Positions 9,136 to 20,739 of a stretch of 64,000 bases of DNA are shown here, piece by piece. Under the pieces are notes generated by a model. That model saw only the letters and a list, made by a program, of their open reading frames with translations, ran no database searches and was not told the DNA's origin. This DNA is from Imbricaverruca yamaguchii (Eukaryota; Arthropoda; Thecostraca; Neoverrucidae), in contig JAOTOL010001646.1 of the NCBI GenBank assembly GCA_034440575.1, forward strand, positions 3,587,501 through 3,651,500, read 5' to 3'. The position numbers and the translations under genes were made by a program. Position 1 is the stretch's first letter; each line of letters starts with the position of its first letter.

Positions 9136-11415
9136 GACCATGCGTCAAAATATGGCTCAAGAACGTTCGAGGTAGTTTATCTGAGACTGACAAATACCTA
9201 GGGCGTCTGCATCAGCCACTCGAGCCATGACACTCAACGAAAATAATCATAAATATCCAGATAAGCGTGGCCGGCTACAACGGTGCCAACTGCACGTGGT
9301 GCGACCGAAATAGATAGGCCAATTTTGCAGGAAGATGTGGTGACAATATCCAGACGCCGAAGCACTGGACGTATCTTATGCTGGGAAGAACACCGCTGTG
9401 AGCCATCCATGAGGGGATAAATCCGAGCGGAGCCATCGCTGCGATATTAGTTTGCTTTGGGCATTCAGAGATGAAAAAACTGACTGCCAATGAATCAAAG
9501 GTCAAACCTATCATATTCAGAAGCACATTAATGTGTTCAAGGAGAAGTCAATTATCCACAAGAGAGAAAGTAACGGGTTTGTGACTTTGCATTTCGATAT
9601 GCGTCAGTCGTATTTTTTTTCAAAACCACATAGGTATGAGAGTAATTTGAAAATCGGCGAAAGGAAGTACATTACTTTTTAAAAGTGTGTCGTTCTCTGC
9701 CAGATTGAGTTCACACTGTGGGCACTTCGCTGTATAAAGTGATTCGAAGGGCATTCAAAAGGTATTTTAAAGCAACATAATAATATTGTTGCGATGGATC
9801 CCATCAATATATGACTAGAACTACCAGTAAAGAACGCCATTAGGAGTGCTGGACGAACAAAGGTAATAGGCAAGACATAAGCAAAGCTTATTGGGACAAT
9901 TAGGCATAGTTCATTCAAATTTGCGATGCGTTCCTGATATTTTCCAGAAAATCCAATTGCGGAAGAAATGCATTTATTTTAGTCATATGTGCTTGAAAAC
10001 ATCTACTACCGCCAATATTGGTAGCTTAGTGAGGTCGGGATCATTTGTTGAATATGATGTACGAATGCCTAAATTCGACGTAAATATGCTGAATTTTCGA
10101 ATTAGCGTAGGTGCTACAATGTGTCATGCATCATTTTATCTCACGATCATCCCGTCGGGTGCATGTGGCATGTAACGCTAAGCGCCGCGGACGACCGCGG
10201 GAACTGACACTGCCCGGCTTCGGCAGCGCAAATCACGTGGTGCCGTCACGTAGCACGTAGCACGTAGCACGTAGCCGGCGCCTGGCTTGAGCAATTTGAA
10301 ATCCGTCCACCCTCAAGCCATTTGTTAATGTAATTACTATAAATATGATGGTGTTCTCAATACATATTTCTTGTAGCACCTAGCGCGATAATTGAACGAA
10401 GAGTTGACTGCCCGATTTACCTTTCCCCGGGTGGTTTATGAAGAAGCTCGTGAGGTAACAATGTCTGGAATAGCCAAACATTTTCGTTCCAACTGAACAC
10501 TGAGGATATTCTGCGCCACCCTGGACTGCAGGTCCCGAACTTCGCTCCTGCTCAACATCTTAAAACGACAATTTGTATTAATGTCCCAAGTGTCTGCACC
10601 CACCGCTTCTTGAAAAAAACTGTTAACATCACTTCAAAGAAAATCAAAGTCTTTTTACATGAATGAGCGCAGAAAGGTTCGTTTGGTGAGCAAACAGCGG
10701 CGAGGGTCTGAAGTTCACATCTAAGTATAATGAGGGCCACCATTGACTTTGATACTTCTAATGTATTGCTGAGATGAGTACTTTGACTAATATGGTGGAC
10801 CCGCCTTTCGCCAACGATGTCAATGGTCGAATGAGTTGTCCCGAATGCATTTTCACGAGCCACGGATTTTCGTTCAAGTCAAGCGGACTCGCCCGATACG
10901 ACACAGATTGTTGTTAATACCATCGTAGCAATCGGCTTGTAGATGACATTCCGAATGTTTCTCATGAAGACATAGCTCAATTCAACAACATTGTTCGGCG
11001 TGGTCAGTTGGGATGCAAACGCAGCATGTCTGGGTGTTGAAGCCTCCACAAGTATATACGGCTTCAGAACATTCACTTAAACGTCACAGGGAGAAAGGAT
11101 TGATCCAACCTTGAATCAGCCATTTATCAAAGCAGCTCAGCAAGTCAGCAAGATAAAATCGAGCCATAAATCTGGGCCGTCTAAGGGTGTCTCGAGCGTT
11201 ACTGACGATGCATGCTGGGTGCTAAAATTCACTCATCCCAAGCAAGTGAATCCATCGTGCCGAAATGGGACGCAACAGCCGCGTAGACCTCCAAGAAACC
11301 AAGTGTCATGCCAAGACTATTCTCGTGTGGCACAAATGATTTGGCCCAGGTGCGGTGCGGCTGAGATGAGTTTGCAGTCTCCTCCCCGGAGAGATATTTT
11401 GACCTGGCGATCTGG
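9136..11415. other. Tropomodulin intron, mostly unique
   Basis: No gene seen. The only simple feature is a run of 7-bp CACGTAG repeats at about 10240-10275 in a GC-rich patch (10160-10290). Confidence 0.5.
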
Positions 11416-11419
11416 TCAC

Positions 11420-11885
11420 GGCAGTCTACAAACGGTCAGCTGAGGCGAGCCTGCAGTCTACAAACGGTACAGCTGAGGCGAGCCTGCAGTCTCCAAACGG
11501 TACAGCTGAGGCGAGTCTGCAGTCTACAAACGGTACATCTGTAGCGAGTCTCCAGTCTACAAACGGTACATCTGAAGCGAGCCTGCAGTCTACAAACGGT
11601 ACATCTGTAGCGAGTCTCCAGTCTACAAACGGTACATCTGAGGCGAGTCTGCAGTCTACAAACGGTCAGCTGAGGTGAGCCTGCAGTCTATAAACGGTAC
11701 CGCTGAGACGAGTCTGCAGTCTATAAACGGTACAGCTGAGGCGAGTCTCCAGTCTACAAACGGTACATCTGAGGCGAGCCTGCAGTCTACAAACGGTCAG
11801 CTGAGGCGAGTCTCCAGTCTGCAAACGGTACATCTGAGGCGAGTCTGCAGTCTACAAATAGTACGGCTGAGACGAGTATGCAGTC
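11420..11885. repeat. 33-bp minisatellite
   Basis: About 14 units, each with the core CTACAAACGGTACATCTGAG followed by GCGAGTCTGCAGT. Some units are 30 bp because the CGGTACATC segment is shortened to CGGTCAG. The unit length is a multiple of three, which explains the open plus-strand frame here; it is not a gene. It lies in the tropomodulin intron between exons 3 and 4. Confidence 0.9.
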
Positions 11886-13266
11886 TCCTCCCCAGGGAGA
11901 CAGTTTTATCTGGCGATATAGCATGGTCGCAAATGAGTTTGGAAGGAATCGACTTCCGAACTTGCTTGAACCTTCACTTCTCGGAACATTCCTTCGTCTG
12001 TGATTGCTGGTGGATGGCACCGATGGTCTACGTTCCCGGAGCAGGCACGCAAGATATGTCTGGATCCAGGGCGCACCAGGGTGGCTCTATTTGTTCAAGC
12101 CAACTAAAAAGCAATTTCAGGTACTGCGACATCTCCGAGGAACGGGACTGGGCACGAACGTTCAGTTAAAGAGATGAACTTGGCAAACACTTAACTACAC
12201 TCAGGTACTTGGCACTTCGTTCCCTGGTTACTACCCCTCGTGGGCAGCGTAATGATGATTGGTGGTGGTGGTTGGGCAGATGATCTAGTGGTTGAAGGCC
12301 TGTCCTCGGCAGCTCACCCAGAGGTCAGATGGGTCGGAAGGGCTAGATGCCCGCCATTTTCATGTCAGATTCTGATTGAAATCAACGGAAGAAACACATA
12401 GCCAACTCTCTTCACCTCAACCGGAGCTTTCATACACTTAATCTCATTTGGTTCGATTGAAGTCCACGACTCATCAAAGCAAACATTGTGACCACGGGAT
12501 GCCAAAGAAAGCCTGGCATAGCCCAGAGACAGTGCAGGGGGACAAAAACACTATACAGCCGTTCTATCCTTAATGCTCCATTTCATCATACCTCCGGGAC
12601 ATTGCATGGTTATATATGTAGCTTTGCCTTGTGATGATCCATGCGTGGGTGTTTCGGGTGGATGTGCATGCGCTGATACGTGTAAAGCTCGAGTAGCATC
12701 TTAACTTTGACTAGAGCCAGACAATAGCCCGTAACTCGCACTGAAGTGTCTCGTGATATCACCTGCCATAATATAAAGTCATAAATGTTTACGGACCTCG
12801 TCCGATTACACGGCCGTGAAGCTATTCGCATGCTGGAGTGGCGGCCAACTAGTGTGTGCGCCAGCCCTAAATCTTAATGGACAGTCTTAATGGAAGTTGA
12901 GCGGTTCATTCCACTTCATGATAGTCCCCGGTTGTTCTTCGCCCCACAAGAGCCAGTGCTTCGTCACTGAACTCCACAGTGGCGGCGCTCCCTCCAATGC
13001 AATGGAGCCGACTGAAAGCATGGCACAAGCGGCGTGTTTAATGACATCAAGCAGCCTGAGCAGCTGGCGTCCAGAGATTCGTCCAATTTACTTCTAATGA
13101 CAGCCAAAACGATCCGTTTCGGTGATTAAGGTAGTCAGGTTTGCATCACCAAACTGCTTTCACACCACATCTGAGAACCACGCTAGTTCACAGACGGAGA
13201 GGGCTGCGTTCGGGCAGCTAATCAGTATCTCGTAGCCGGTAGTTCTCGCCGCACGCGCTGGCTCAC
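11886..13266. other. Tropomodulin intron, mostly unique
   Basis: No coding signal. A weakly tRNA-like segment near 12265-12350 (GATCTAGTGGTTGAAGG resembles an A box) could be an old SINE, but there is no clear B box. Confidence 0.4.
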
Positions 13267-13434
13267 CTTTTTGCCGCGGATGATGCCCGGCTCGAAGGGC
13301 ACCTTCTCCTCCCGATCTGGCTCGTTGAGAGCCTGCTCGTTGATGTGGTCGATGAGCTGTTTCCTGTTGAGCGGCCCGGTGGCCGACTTGTCGCACCGGT
13401 AGGCCGTCCGCTGGTCGGGAGGCATCAGCGAGTC
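13267..13434 (-). CDS. tmod: Tropomodulin exon 3 (tropomyosin-binding region)
   Basis: This 168-bp exon (56 codons, phase 0 at both ends) reads DSLMPPDQRTAYRCDKSATG, then PLNRKQLIDHINEQALNEPD, then REEKVPFEPGIIRGKK. It matches the family stretch around DPD-D-(S)LPP-QR...TGPLNRK.LI.HIN.QA, which carries tropomyosin-binding helices, and ends in the RGKK|W junction. The acceptor is ACGCAG|GACTCG and the donor AAG|GTGAGC. A SINE has inserted 46 bp upstream of the acceptor, so the natural branch point and pyrimidine tract lie in a short segment or in the SINE. Confidence 0.95.
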
Positions 13435-13479
13435 CTGCGTTGCCATGGTATCGTAAGTGGCGGGAGAAGGATCAACACT

Positions 13480-13686
13480 GACACGACAACCAAGGGGCGG
13501 GGATGGCCGAGTGGTTAAGGTGTCGGGCTATGGGTACCAATGGTCCCGGGTTCGACTCTAGCGCCACTCAGGACATTTCCCAATCCCGCGGCCCACCGGC
13601 GAAACAGTGTGGGCGGCGCCATTAGCCGTGAATGTGCATAAAGTGTGTCGTGAACCAATCAATAAACAAATAGACACGACAACCAA
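13480..13686 (+). mobile_element. tRNA-derived SINE family A, full-length copy
   Basis: The element body (13494-13672) has a tRNA-like head with A box GATGGCCGAGTGG and B box GGTTCGACTC, a non-tRNA body, and an A-rich end (AATCAATAAACAAATA). Perfect 14-bp target-site duplications GACACGACAACCAA flank it (13480-13493 and 13673-13686). The head looks like a Leu or Ser tRNA. It lies antisense to tropomodulin, 46 bp upstream of exon 3. A truncated copy is at 56984-57167. Confidence 0.93.
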
Positions 13687-13689
13687 CTT

Positions 13690-14230
13690 ATGGCACACGC
13701 TCATATATTTGCTCAGTGTGCCCAATGATGTACAATATCGTAATGTAGGGCCCTGGCTTAATGTAATCAGCACCATAGAACAGTCAACGAATCCTGCTGC
13801 TGTACGGTATTGCACTTGCACGTGTCAGTGCTTCCATCGAATATATTGTATGTCGCCATTGTTATAAACATGTGGCTCCACGTGCAGCTGCACTTGCCTA
13901 ACCTCATCAGCGCATGAATCCTAGAGGAGGAAAGACAAGTTTGTTTCAGCTGTCAGATGCCGAGTGCAAGTACAATGCTGCAGCTTAAAATGTTGGTCTT
14001 TCGATGAAGTCGCTCTCAGGTGCCTCCACGGACACATTAAATTGTTTCACACCTGCATATGCTAGTAAAGAAATGCATACATGCACATGATAGGCACAGG
14101 TCTATGGTGTTCAGCTTATTTCGATTGTCGAAACGCAGTATTTGTGTTGTTTGCTCAGTCCGGTTAGTTGTCCTCACTACTTAATTGTCCGGAGTTTGCA
14201 GCTCGACTATCTGGACAAGAGCAATCTTGT
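13690..14230. other. Tropomodulin intron, unique sequence
   Basis: I see no gene or repeat in this stretch. Confidence 0.5.
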
Positions 14231-14455
14231 CAGTGGCGTATCCAAGGGAGGAAAATTAGGCGAATGCCCCTCCCCTGAGAAGTGGTGGCCCTCCAAGAAT
14301 CGCGCCGGAGTTCGGGAAAATTGCGCCGGGGTCTCTGGTAAGAACGTGCTCAGATTCAAAAAGTTTAAATCTTGGTCCAAAAAAGACCGCGTCGAGGTTC
14401 CTAAAAACTCGTGTCAGGGTTTGAAAAAAAATCGCACCGGGCACCCATAGATGGT
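14231..14455. repeat. Degenerate 20-21-bp periodic element, copy 1
   Basis: It begins CAGTGGCGTATCCAAGGG, a MITE-like end. Then a loosely conserved unit of about 21 bp recurs about seven times: a GC part such as CGCGCCGGAGTTCGG followed by a run of A (GAAAAT, AAAAAG, AAAAAAA). Similar sequence is found at 14870-15050 and 30540-30947. Confidence 0.6.
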
Positions 14456-14489
14456 GCTGGGCTGCACAATTATTTTTTTAAATTAAATC

Positions 14490-14803
14490 CGAGTTGTTGT
14501 TGGGGTGGCTTGAGGAGCCAGGGTTCTATTGCTAAGCAGAGCTTGTTGCGTGAACCCTGGCCCCACCACCAGATTTATGAACTCCAGTTCAACAGCAGAA
14601 TTTAGACCGAAAGTGTAACGTGCCGCCAATGCACCGACACGGCCGCCCGGTAGCTCGTCCCCGGCCTTATCGGGCCAGCTGCCAACTGACACTCCCGGCC
14701 GGGGGCTAAATGCGAGCGCGCGAAGCGACTCGAACCCCGTGTTGCCAGTACAGGGGAGACCAGTGCAGGCCAGCGCTCTAACCAACTGAGCTACCGGGAT
14801 GGC
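14490..14803 (-). mobile_element. tRNA-derived SINE family B, copy 1
   Basis: On the minus strand the head reads GGTAGCTCAGTTGGTTAGAG (A box) and GGGTTCGAGTC (B box), a typical tRNA-like start. A body follows with TTCGGTCTAAATTCTG, then CCAGGGTTCACGCAACAAGC, and it ends near an AACAACAACTCGG tail. Copy 2 at 17755-18079 shares the head, body and tail order. The internal promoter is polymerase III type 2. Confidence 0.88.
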
Positions 14804-14866
14804 CCCACCACCCGATTCATGAACTCCAGTTCAACGGCAGAATTTAGACCGAAAGTTGGAGCCCGT
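14802..14866 (-). mobile_element. SINE family B tail fragment next to the full copy
   Basis: The segment repeats 14562-14614 (GAACTCCAGTTCAAC and TTTAGACCGAAAG) and abuts the head of the full SINE. The arrangement is a partial monomer joined head to tail with a complete one, either a dimer or one SINE inserted into another. Confidence 0.7.
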
Positions 14867-14869
14867 CCC

Positions 14870-15050
14870 CACACCCTCCAAAAAAGAATGGTGTCGGGCA
14901 TCAACCGAGTACAGCTAAGCCCGAAAAATGTGCCGGGACACCGGGAACACGCACCGGAGCACCTTAAATCCAAACTGTGGCCCACAAACTTGCATGGTGA
15001 GCCACAAGTATCATGGCGGGGTCCGAAAAACACGTGAGGTCGAAAACGCA
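14870..15050. repeat. Degenerate 20-21-bp periodic element, copy 2
   Basis: Units of 20-21 bp such as GTGCCGGGACACCGGGAACA and TCATGGCGGGGTCCGAAAAA recur about eight times. They share the GC-then-A-run pattern of 14231-14455 and 30540-30947. It sits immediately 5' of the 69-bp array. Confidence 0.55.
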
Positions 15051-16580
15051 CCACCCACCCCACCCTCCACGGTATCGACTCACGCTTATCAACCGACGCC
15101 CGCGCTACCATCCACAGCACCACCCACCCCACCCTCCACGGTACCGACCCACACTTATCAACCGACGCCCGCGCATCCATCCACAGCACCACCCACCCCA
15201 CCCTCCACGGTACCGACTCACACTTATCAACCGACGCCCGCGCTTCCATCCACAGCACCACCCACCCCACCCTCCACGGTACTTTTACGCCGCTCTCAAC
15301 ACCACTCAATCAACTGACGCCCGCGCTACCATCCACAGCACCACCCACCCCACCCTCCACGGTACCGACTCACACTTATCAACCGACGCCCGCGCTACCA
15401 TCCACAGCACCACCCACCCCACCCTCCACGGTACCGACTCACACTTATCAACCGACGCCCGCGCTACCATCCACAGCACCACCCACCCCACCCTCCACGG
15501 TACCGACTCACACTTATCAACCGACGCCCGCGCTACCATCCACAGCACCACCCACCCCACCCTCCACGGTACCGACTCACACTTATCAACCGACGCCCGC
15601 GCTACCATCCACAGCACCACCCACCCCACCCTCCACGGTACCGACTCACACTTATCAACCGACGCCCGCGCTGCCATCCACAGCACCACCCACCCCACCC
15701 TCCACGGTACCGACTCACACTTATCAACCGACGCCCGCGCTACCATCCACAGCACCACCCACCCCACCCTCCACGGTACCGACTCACACTTATCAACCGA
15801 CGCCCGCGCTACCATCCACAGCACCACCCACCCCACCCTCCACGGTACCGACCCACACTTATCAACCGACGCCCGCGCTGCCATCCACAGCACCACCCAC
15901 CCCACCCTCCACGGTACCGACTCACACTTATCAACCGACGCCCGCGCTACCATCCACAGCACCACCCACCCCACCCTCCACGGTACCGACTCACACTCAT
16001 CAACCGACGCCCGCGCTACCATCCACAGCACCACCCACCCCACCCTCCACGGTACCGACTCACACTTATCAACCGACGCCCGCGCTACCATCCACAGCAC
16101 CAACCACCCCCCACCCTCCACGGTACCGACTCACACTTATCAACCGACGCCCGCGCTACCATCCACAGCACCACCCACCCCACCCTCCACGGTACCGACT
16201 CACACTTATCAACCGACGCCCGCGCTGCCATCCACAGCACCACCCACCCCACCCTCCACGGTACCGACTCACACTCATCAACTGACGCCCGCGCTGCCAT
16301 CCACAGCACCACCCACCCCACCCTCCACGGTACCGACTCACACTCATCAACTGACGCCCGCGCTGCCATCCACAGCACCACCCACCCCACCCTCCACGGT
16401 ACCGACTCACACTCATCAACTGACGCCCGCGCTGCCATCCACAGCACCACCCACCCCACCCTCCACGGTACCGACTCACACTCATCAACTGACGCCCGCG
16501 CTGCCATCCACAGCACCACCCACCCCACCCTCCACGGTACCGACTCACACTTATCAACCGACGCCCGCGCTACCATGTAT
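15051..16580. repeat. 69-bp minisatellite
   Basis: About 22 units of 69 bp with the core CCACCCTCCACGGTACCGAC, then TCACACTTATCAACCGACGC, then CCGCGCTACCATCCACAGCA. Variation is low and consists mainly of single-base changes such as GCTACC/GCTGCC and TTATC/TCATC. The unit is a multiple of three without stops on either strand, which produces long open frames (up to 531 codons) that are repeat artefacts. It lies in the tropomodulin intron between exons 2 and 3. Confidence 0.95.
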
Positions 16581-16584
16581 CAAA

Positions 16585-17754
16585 AATGTGTCGCATCAGT
16601 CCAGCTAGGGCGTGACACCAATAACTGAATTGCTACCGGACTTAATGCCCATCCTATCCGATTTGAATGCATCAATGAAAAGTAGAATCAATTGCGAACA
16701 TGAATTAAGTGTGGGTTAGGTAATGTTAGGCTATGTATTATATAGTGATATTGTAGGTTAGGTGTGGTAGATTTGAGTGCTTTGCATCACAAACATGATT
16801 TGGCTAAGTACGTTATATTAGGTCAGATTATGTGCTTTGTAATGTAAGGCTGGGTTCAGATAGGCTGCATGATATGTATGTACCAAAGAAACTCATATTT
16901 TTAAATTTTGTTGATCCTTGATTAAATATAAATAATTATCTCCTGATTACCAAATCGGTTAGATCTAGCAGATTGGTCATGTTGTCAACGAAATGAAGAT
17001 TAATGCGAATAAATTCTACAAATTACACCAGAAAACTGTTGCATTTCCAAATATGGAGGGGTAATTATGTATATAATTACCAAAATGTCAATAAAACAAT
17101 GTTAATCAGCATTCACTTTTCCGCTCCCCTCTTTAATACGGACAGATTCTGCACATTTGTTGTGTGTTATGAATACCCGAATGCTGCAGCCTGACGGAGT
17201 CTGATCTTACAGCGCACATGCATAGATATCCGCACAACTCATTTGTTAGGCATGTTTGCTCGTCTGTCTGCTAAAAAAAACTTTTAACTGCTTTACTGAC
17301 CTTGCATCAATTAGTTGTTCAAATAAACTGACTCAGTTTTTCTTCCGTATGCAAACTGCAACTTTATCCCCACAGGACTGATTGGATGACTCTATAGACC
17401 TTCGATTGAACCACGCTTTCTCAATGTGCATTAAAGCTGCCACTTGTTTCGCCTCGTAACCCGATGACCCTTAAAAATGCTAAGCCTTCTGACCTCCCTA
17501 AGCCCAGATCACCAAGTGGCCGCAATAGTCATTTCCGGTAACGTTTCTAGTTTTGCAAGCTTAACTCCAGAACGGCACTTTAGCTCTTCTAACGAGCCCC
17601 ACTTATCACGCTCCAGTGGGCTCGAGTGGCCCCTCTGGAATGCGAGGGGAGTGGCTCGTCAGTGCCTCCCCGGGCTGAGTCTGGGCTTCTGCTACGATGA
17701 AAACTTTCGCTGTGTGCCATACGGTTCTCATTTGCATTTTTAATCAGTATTGTG
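16585..17754. other. Tropomodulin intron, AT-rich unique sequence
   Basis: No gene. Scattered GGTTAGG-like words at 16710-16770 are irregular and do not form a telomeric array. Confidence 0.5.
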
Positions 17755-18079
17755 AAGCCGGATTTACTGCTGGGGTGTCTTCATGGACCATGGACCTATT
17801 GCTAACCATAGCTTGTAGCGTGAACCCTGGCCTGGCCCCACCATCCGACTCGTGAATTCCAGCTCAACGGCAGAATTTTGACCGGGAGTTTAATGTGTCG
17901 TCAGTACACTGACACAGACACTCCGGTGGCTCGTCCCCGCTTTACCGGGTCAGTTGCTTCCTGGACCCTCCCAGCCGGGAGCTAAAAAGGAGCGCGTGAA
18001 GGGACTCGAACCACATCTTGCCAGGACAGGGGAGACCAAAGCAGGCCAGCGTTCCAACCAACTGAGCTACCGAGGCGGC
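17755..18079 (-). mobile_element. tRNA-derived SINE family B, copy 2
   Basis: The minus-strand head has GGTAGCTCAGTTGGTTGGAA (A box) and GTGGTTCGAGTCCC (B box). The body has CCCGGTCAAAATTCTG and GCCAGGGTTCACGCTACAAG, ending with CAGTAAATCCGG. The order matches copy 1 with many substitutions, so the copies are of different age or subfamily. Confidence 0.85.
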
Positions 18080-19145
18080 GTGAATATTCCTTCGGAATAT
18101 TACAGAACAAACGTTCCCCTGAACCCACCGACGCACACCCTTTGAGCACACTGAACAAACATAGGAGTCACCTCATGAACTGTCCTGTCCGCCATTCCGC
18201 TGCACGTGGGAAGAATAGACCGAAAAACTGTCTCGTATCCCTTCCTTGAGCAAAATTCTGTAAGAGTATATTTGATGCAACGATGAGACCATTGACGTTA
18301 GCTGCATTTCAAATACCAATATATCTTACATTCAAAAATGGCTGCCATATCGCGAAAGGGATTACCTACAGGCATCTCTGTCTCTTAGGTAATTCGTCTT
18401 TTTGCAATTGGGGTTCCGAGTACGCTTAAAATTGCCCATGGAAGTTGCATCACGTTAAAGAATCGGATTTATGGAACAAATGTGATCAGATTTCGTATTT
18501 CATAGCCGATAACGCCTGGGTATCAGTTACTAGTTGGAAGCTTTTGCTCGTCAGCAATGTCATGAACAGTTCTCCATAGTCTCTCTGTAGTCAATTAAAA
18601 GCTGAAATCCAGCCCGACTCCACAATGGGGACCACAAGAGAAGAAGCACAGCACGCTGATGCCGTGCACTCCCTCCCCGCTTGTTCCTGGCATAAGTGAA
18701 TGCTATAATCATCGATGTTTTTGGATAATCCACGCCGAGAAAGACGAGTTTCTCGAAAAGTAGCATAACAGAGCTGGTTGGGGATTTCAGGAGGGTTAGG
18801 GGCGGTCTTGATCCCTTCTCCCTAATTTGATATCCTGCTAATGTTAATTCGTCATTTTCCCTGTTCAATCTAAACGCTTCGAACCCACGCCCTCCGTCTG
18901 GTTCGGTGAAGGATCTCTAGCCTTGATTCGAAGCTCTGACGTGAATTGCTGTAGGAGTCAGTACAGGAGACCTCATCGGCGAGCGCACGAAGTCGTGAAC
19001 TGTCTTCCAACGCATCCAACACGCGAGCATGCCATGACAAGATGCTGAAAGGACAGCGAGTCAGAAACGCTTGGCGAAAAGACGGCGAGTCAACCAATGC
19101 ACTACCGTCAGCTGATCAGAGTACGATGAGCAAGCGGAGTCGTCA
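18080..19145. other. Tropomodulin intron, unique sequence
   Basis: No gene or repeat recognised. Toward 19100 the sequence blends into the 41-bp array through degenerate units (GTCAGCTGATC). Confidence 0.5.
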
Positions 19146-20515
19146 CTGTCAGCTGATCTAAGCGCAGCGGGTCAGTGAAGGTGTTACTGCCAGCTGGCCA
19201 GGGTGCAGTGAGTCAGTGAAGGTGTTACCGTCAGCTGGCCAGGGTGCAGTGAGTCAGTGAAGGAGTTACTGTCAGCTGGCCAGGGTGCAGTGAGTCAGTG
19301 AAGGAGTTACTGTCAGCTGGCCAGGGTGCAGTGAGTCAGTGAAGCTGTCACCGTCAGCTGGCCAGGGTGCAGTGAGTCAGTGAAGCTGTCACCGTCAGCT
19401 GGCCAGGGTGCAGTGAGTCAGTGAAGGTGTTACCGTCAGCTGGCCAGGGTGCAGTGAGTCAGTGAAGGAGTTACTGTCAGCTGGCCAGGGTGCAGTGAGT
19501 CAGTGAAGGTGTCACCGTCAGCTGGCCAGGGTGCAGTGAGTCAGTGAAGGAGTTACTGTCAGCTGGCCAGGGTGCAGTGAGTCAGTGAAGGTGTTACTGT
19601 CAGCTGGCCAGGGTGCAGTGAGTCAGTGAAGGTGTTACTGTCAGCTGGCCAGGGTGCAGTGAGTCAGTGAAGGTGTCACCGTCAGCTGGCCAGGGTGCAG
19701 TGAGTCAGTGAAGGAGTTACTGTCAGCTGGCCAGGGTGCAGTGAGTCAGTGAAGGTGTCACCGTCAGCTGGCCAGGGTGCAGTGAGTCAGTGAAGGTGTC
19801 ACCGTCAGCTGGCCAGGGTGCAGTGAGTCAGTGAAGGTGTTACTGCCAGCTGGCCAGGGTGCAGTGAGTCAGTGAAGGAGTTACTGTCAGCTGGCCAGGG
19901 TGCAGTGAGTCAGTGAAGGTGTCACCGTCAGCTGGCCAGGGTGCAGTGAGTCAGTGAAGGAGTTACTGTCAGCTGGCCAGGGTGCAGTGAGTCAGTGAAG
20001 GAGTTACTGTCAGCTGGCCAGGGTGCAGTGAGTCAGTGAAGGAGTTACTGTCAGCTGGCCAGGGTGCAGTGAGTCAGTGAAGGAGTTACTGTCAGCTGGC
20101 CAGGGTGCAGTGAGTCAGTGAAGGAGTTACTGTCAGCTGGCCAGGGTGCAGTGAGTCAGTGAAGGAGTTACTGTCAGCTGGCCAGGGTGCAGTGAGTCAG
20201 TGAAGCTGTCACCGTCAGCTGGCCAGGGTGCAGTGAGTCAGTGAAGGTGTTTCTGCCAGCTGGCCAGGGTGCAGTGAGTCAGTGAAGGTGTCACCGTCAG
20301 CTGGCCAGGGTGCAGTGAGTCAGTGAAGGAGTTACTGTCAGCTGGCCAGGGGTGCAGTGAGTCAGTGAAGGAGTTACTGTCAGCTGGCCGGTGCGTCAGT
20401 GAATTGTACCCAGCTGGCCAGGATGCAGTGAGTCAGTGAAGGTGTCACCGTCAGCTGGCCAGGGTGCAGCGAGTCAGTGAAGGTGTCACAGTTAAGGTCA
20501 GCTGTTTAGACTGCA
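19146..20515. repeat. 41-bp minisatellite
   Basis: About 32 units, each GTCAGCTGGCCAGGGTGCAG followed by TGAGTCAGTGAAGGAGTTACT. The variable part alternates between GGAGTTACT, GGTGTCACC and GCTGTCACC. On the tropomodulin sense strand each unit reads CACTGACTCACTGCACCC then TGGCCAG, which resembles a branch point, pyrimidine stretch and AG acceptor. The edges are degenerate. Confidence 0.95.
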
Positions 20516-20739
20516 GTGTGTCAGTGGAGTCATCATAATCAACTGGACTTGGAGGACAGTGAATCGGTGAGTCAGCTGGTATCAGAGTGCAGCGAGTCTG
20601 TTCGCCGTCCGTTCTCCGCCGGTCTTTGTCGGCGTAAATCTGGCCCTACGAGACGGCCAATAATAACAGGCGCCGGCTTATTCTGGAGGTACACGTCGCC
20701 CGTGTCGACACGTGGCGACTGAGGCTGGGGTGTGCCGCC

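Noticed and set aside
13494..13570. Functional tRNA-Leu or tRNA-Ser gene
   Set aside because: The A and B boxes are present, but the segment continues into a SINE body with an A-rich tail and target-site duplications. The acceptor stem does not close.
15013..16608. 531-codon plus-strand open frame and its minus-strand counterparts
   Set aside because: They arise from a stop-free 69-bp tandem unit whose length is a multiple of three. The encoded pattern is a pure repeat and there is no start context or exon structure.
16700..16800. Possible (TTAGG)n arthropod telomeric repeat
   Set aside because: Only isolated GGTTAGG and GTTAGG words occur, with irregular spacing.
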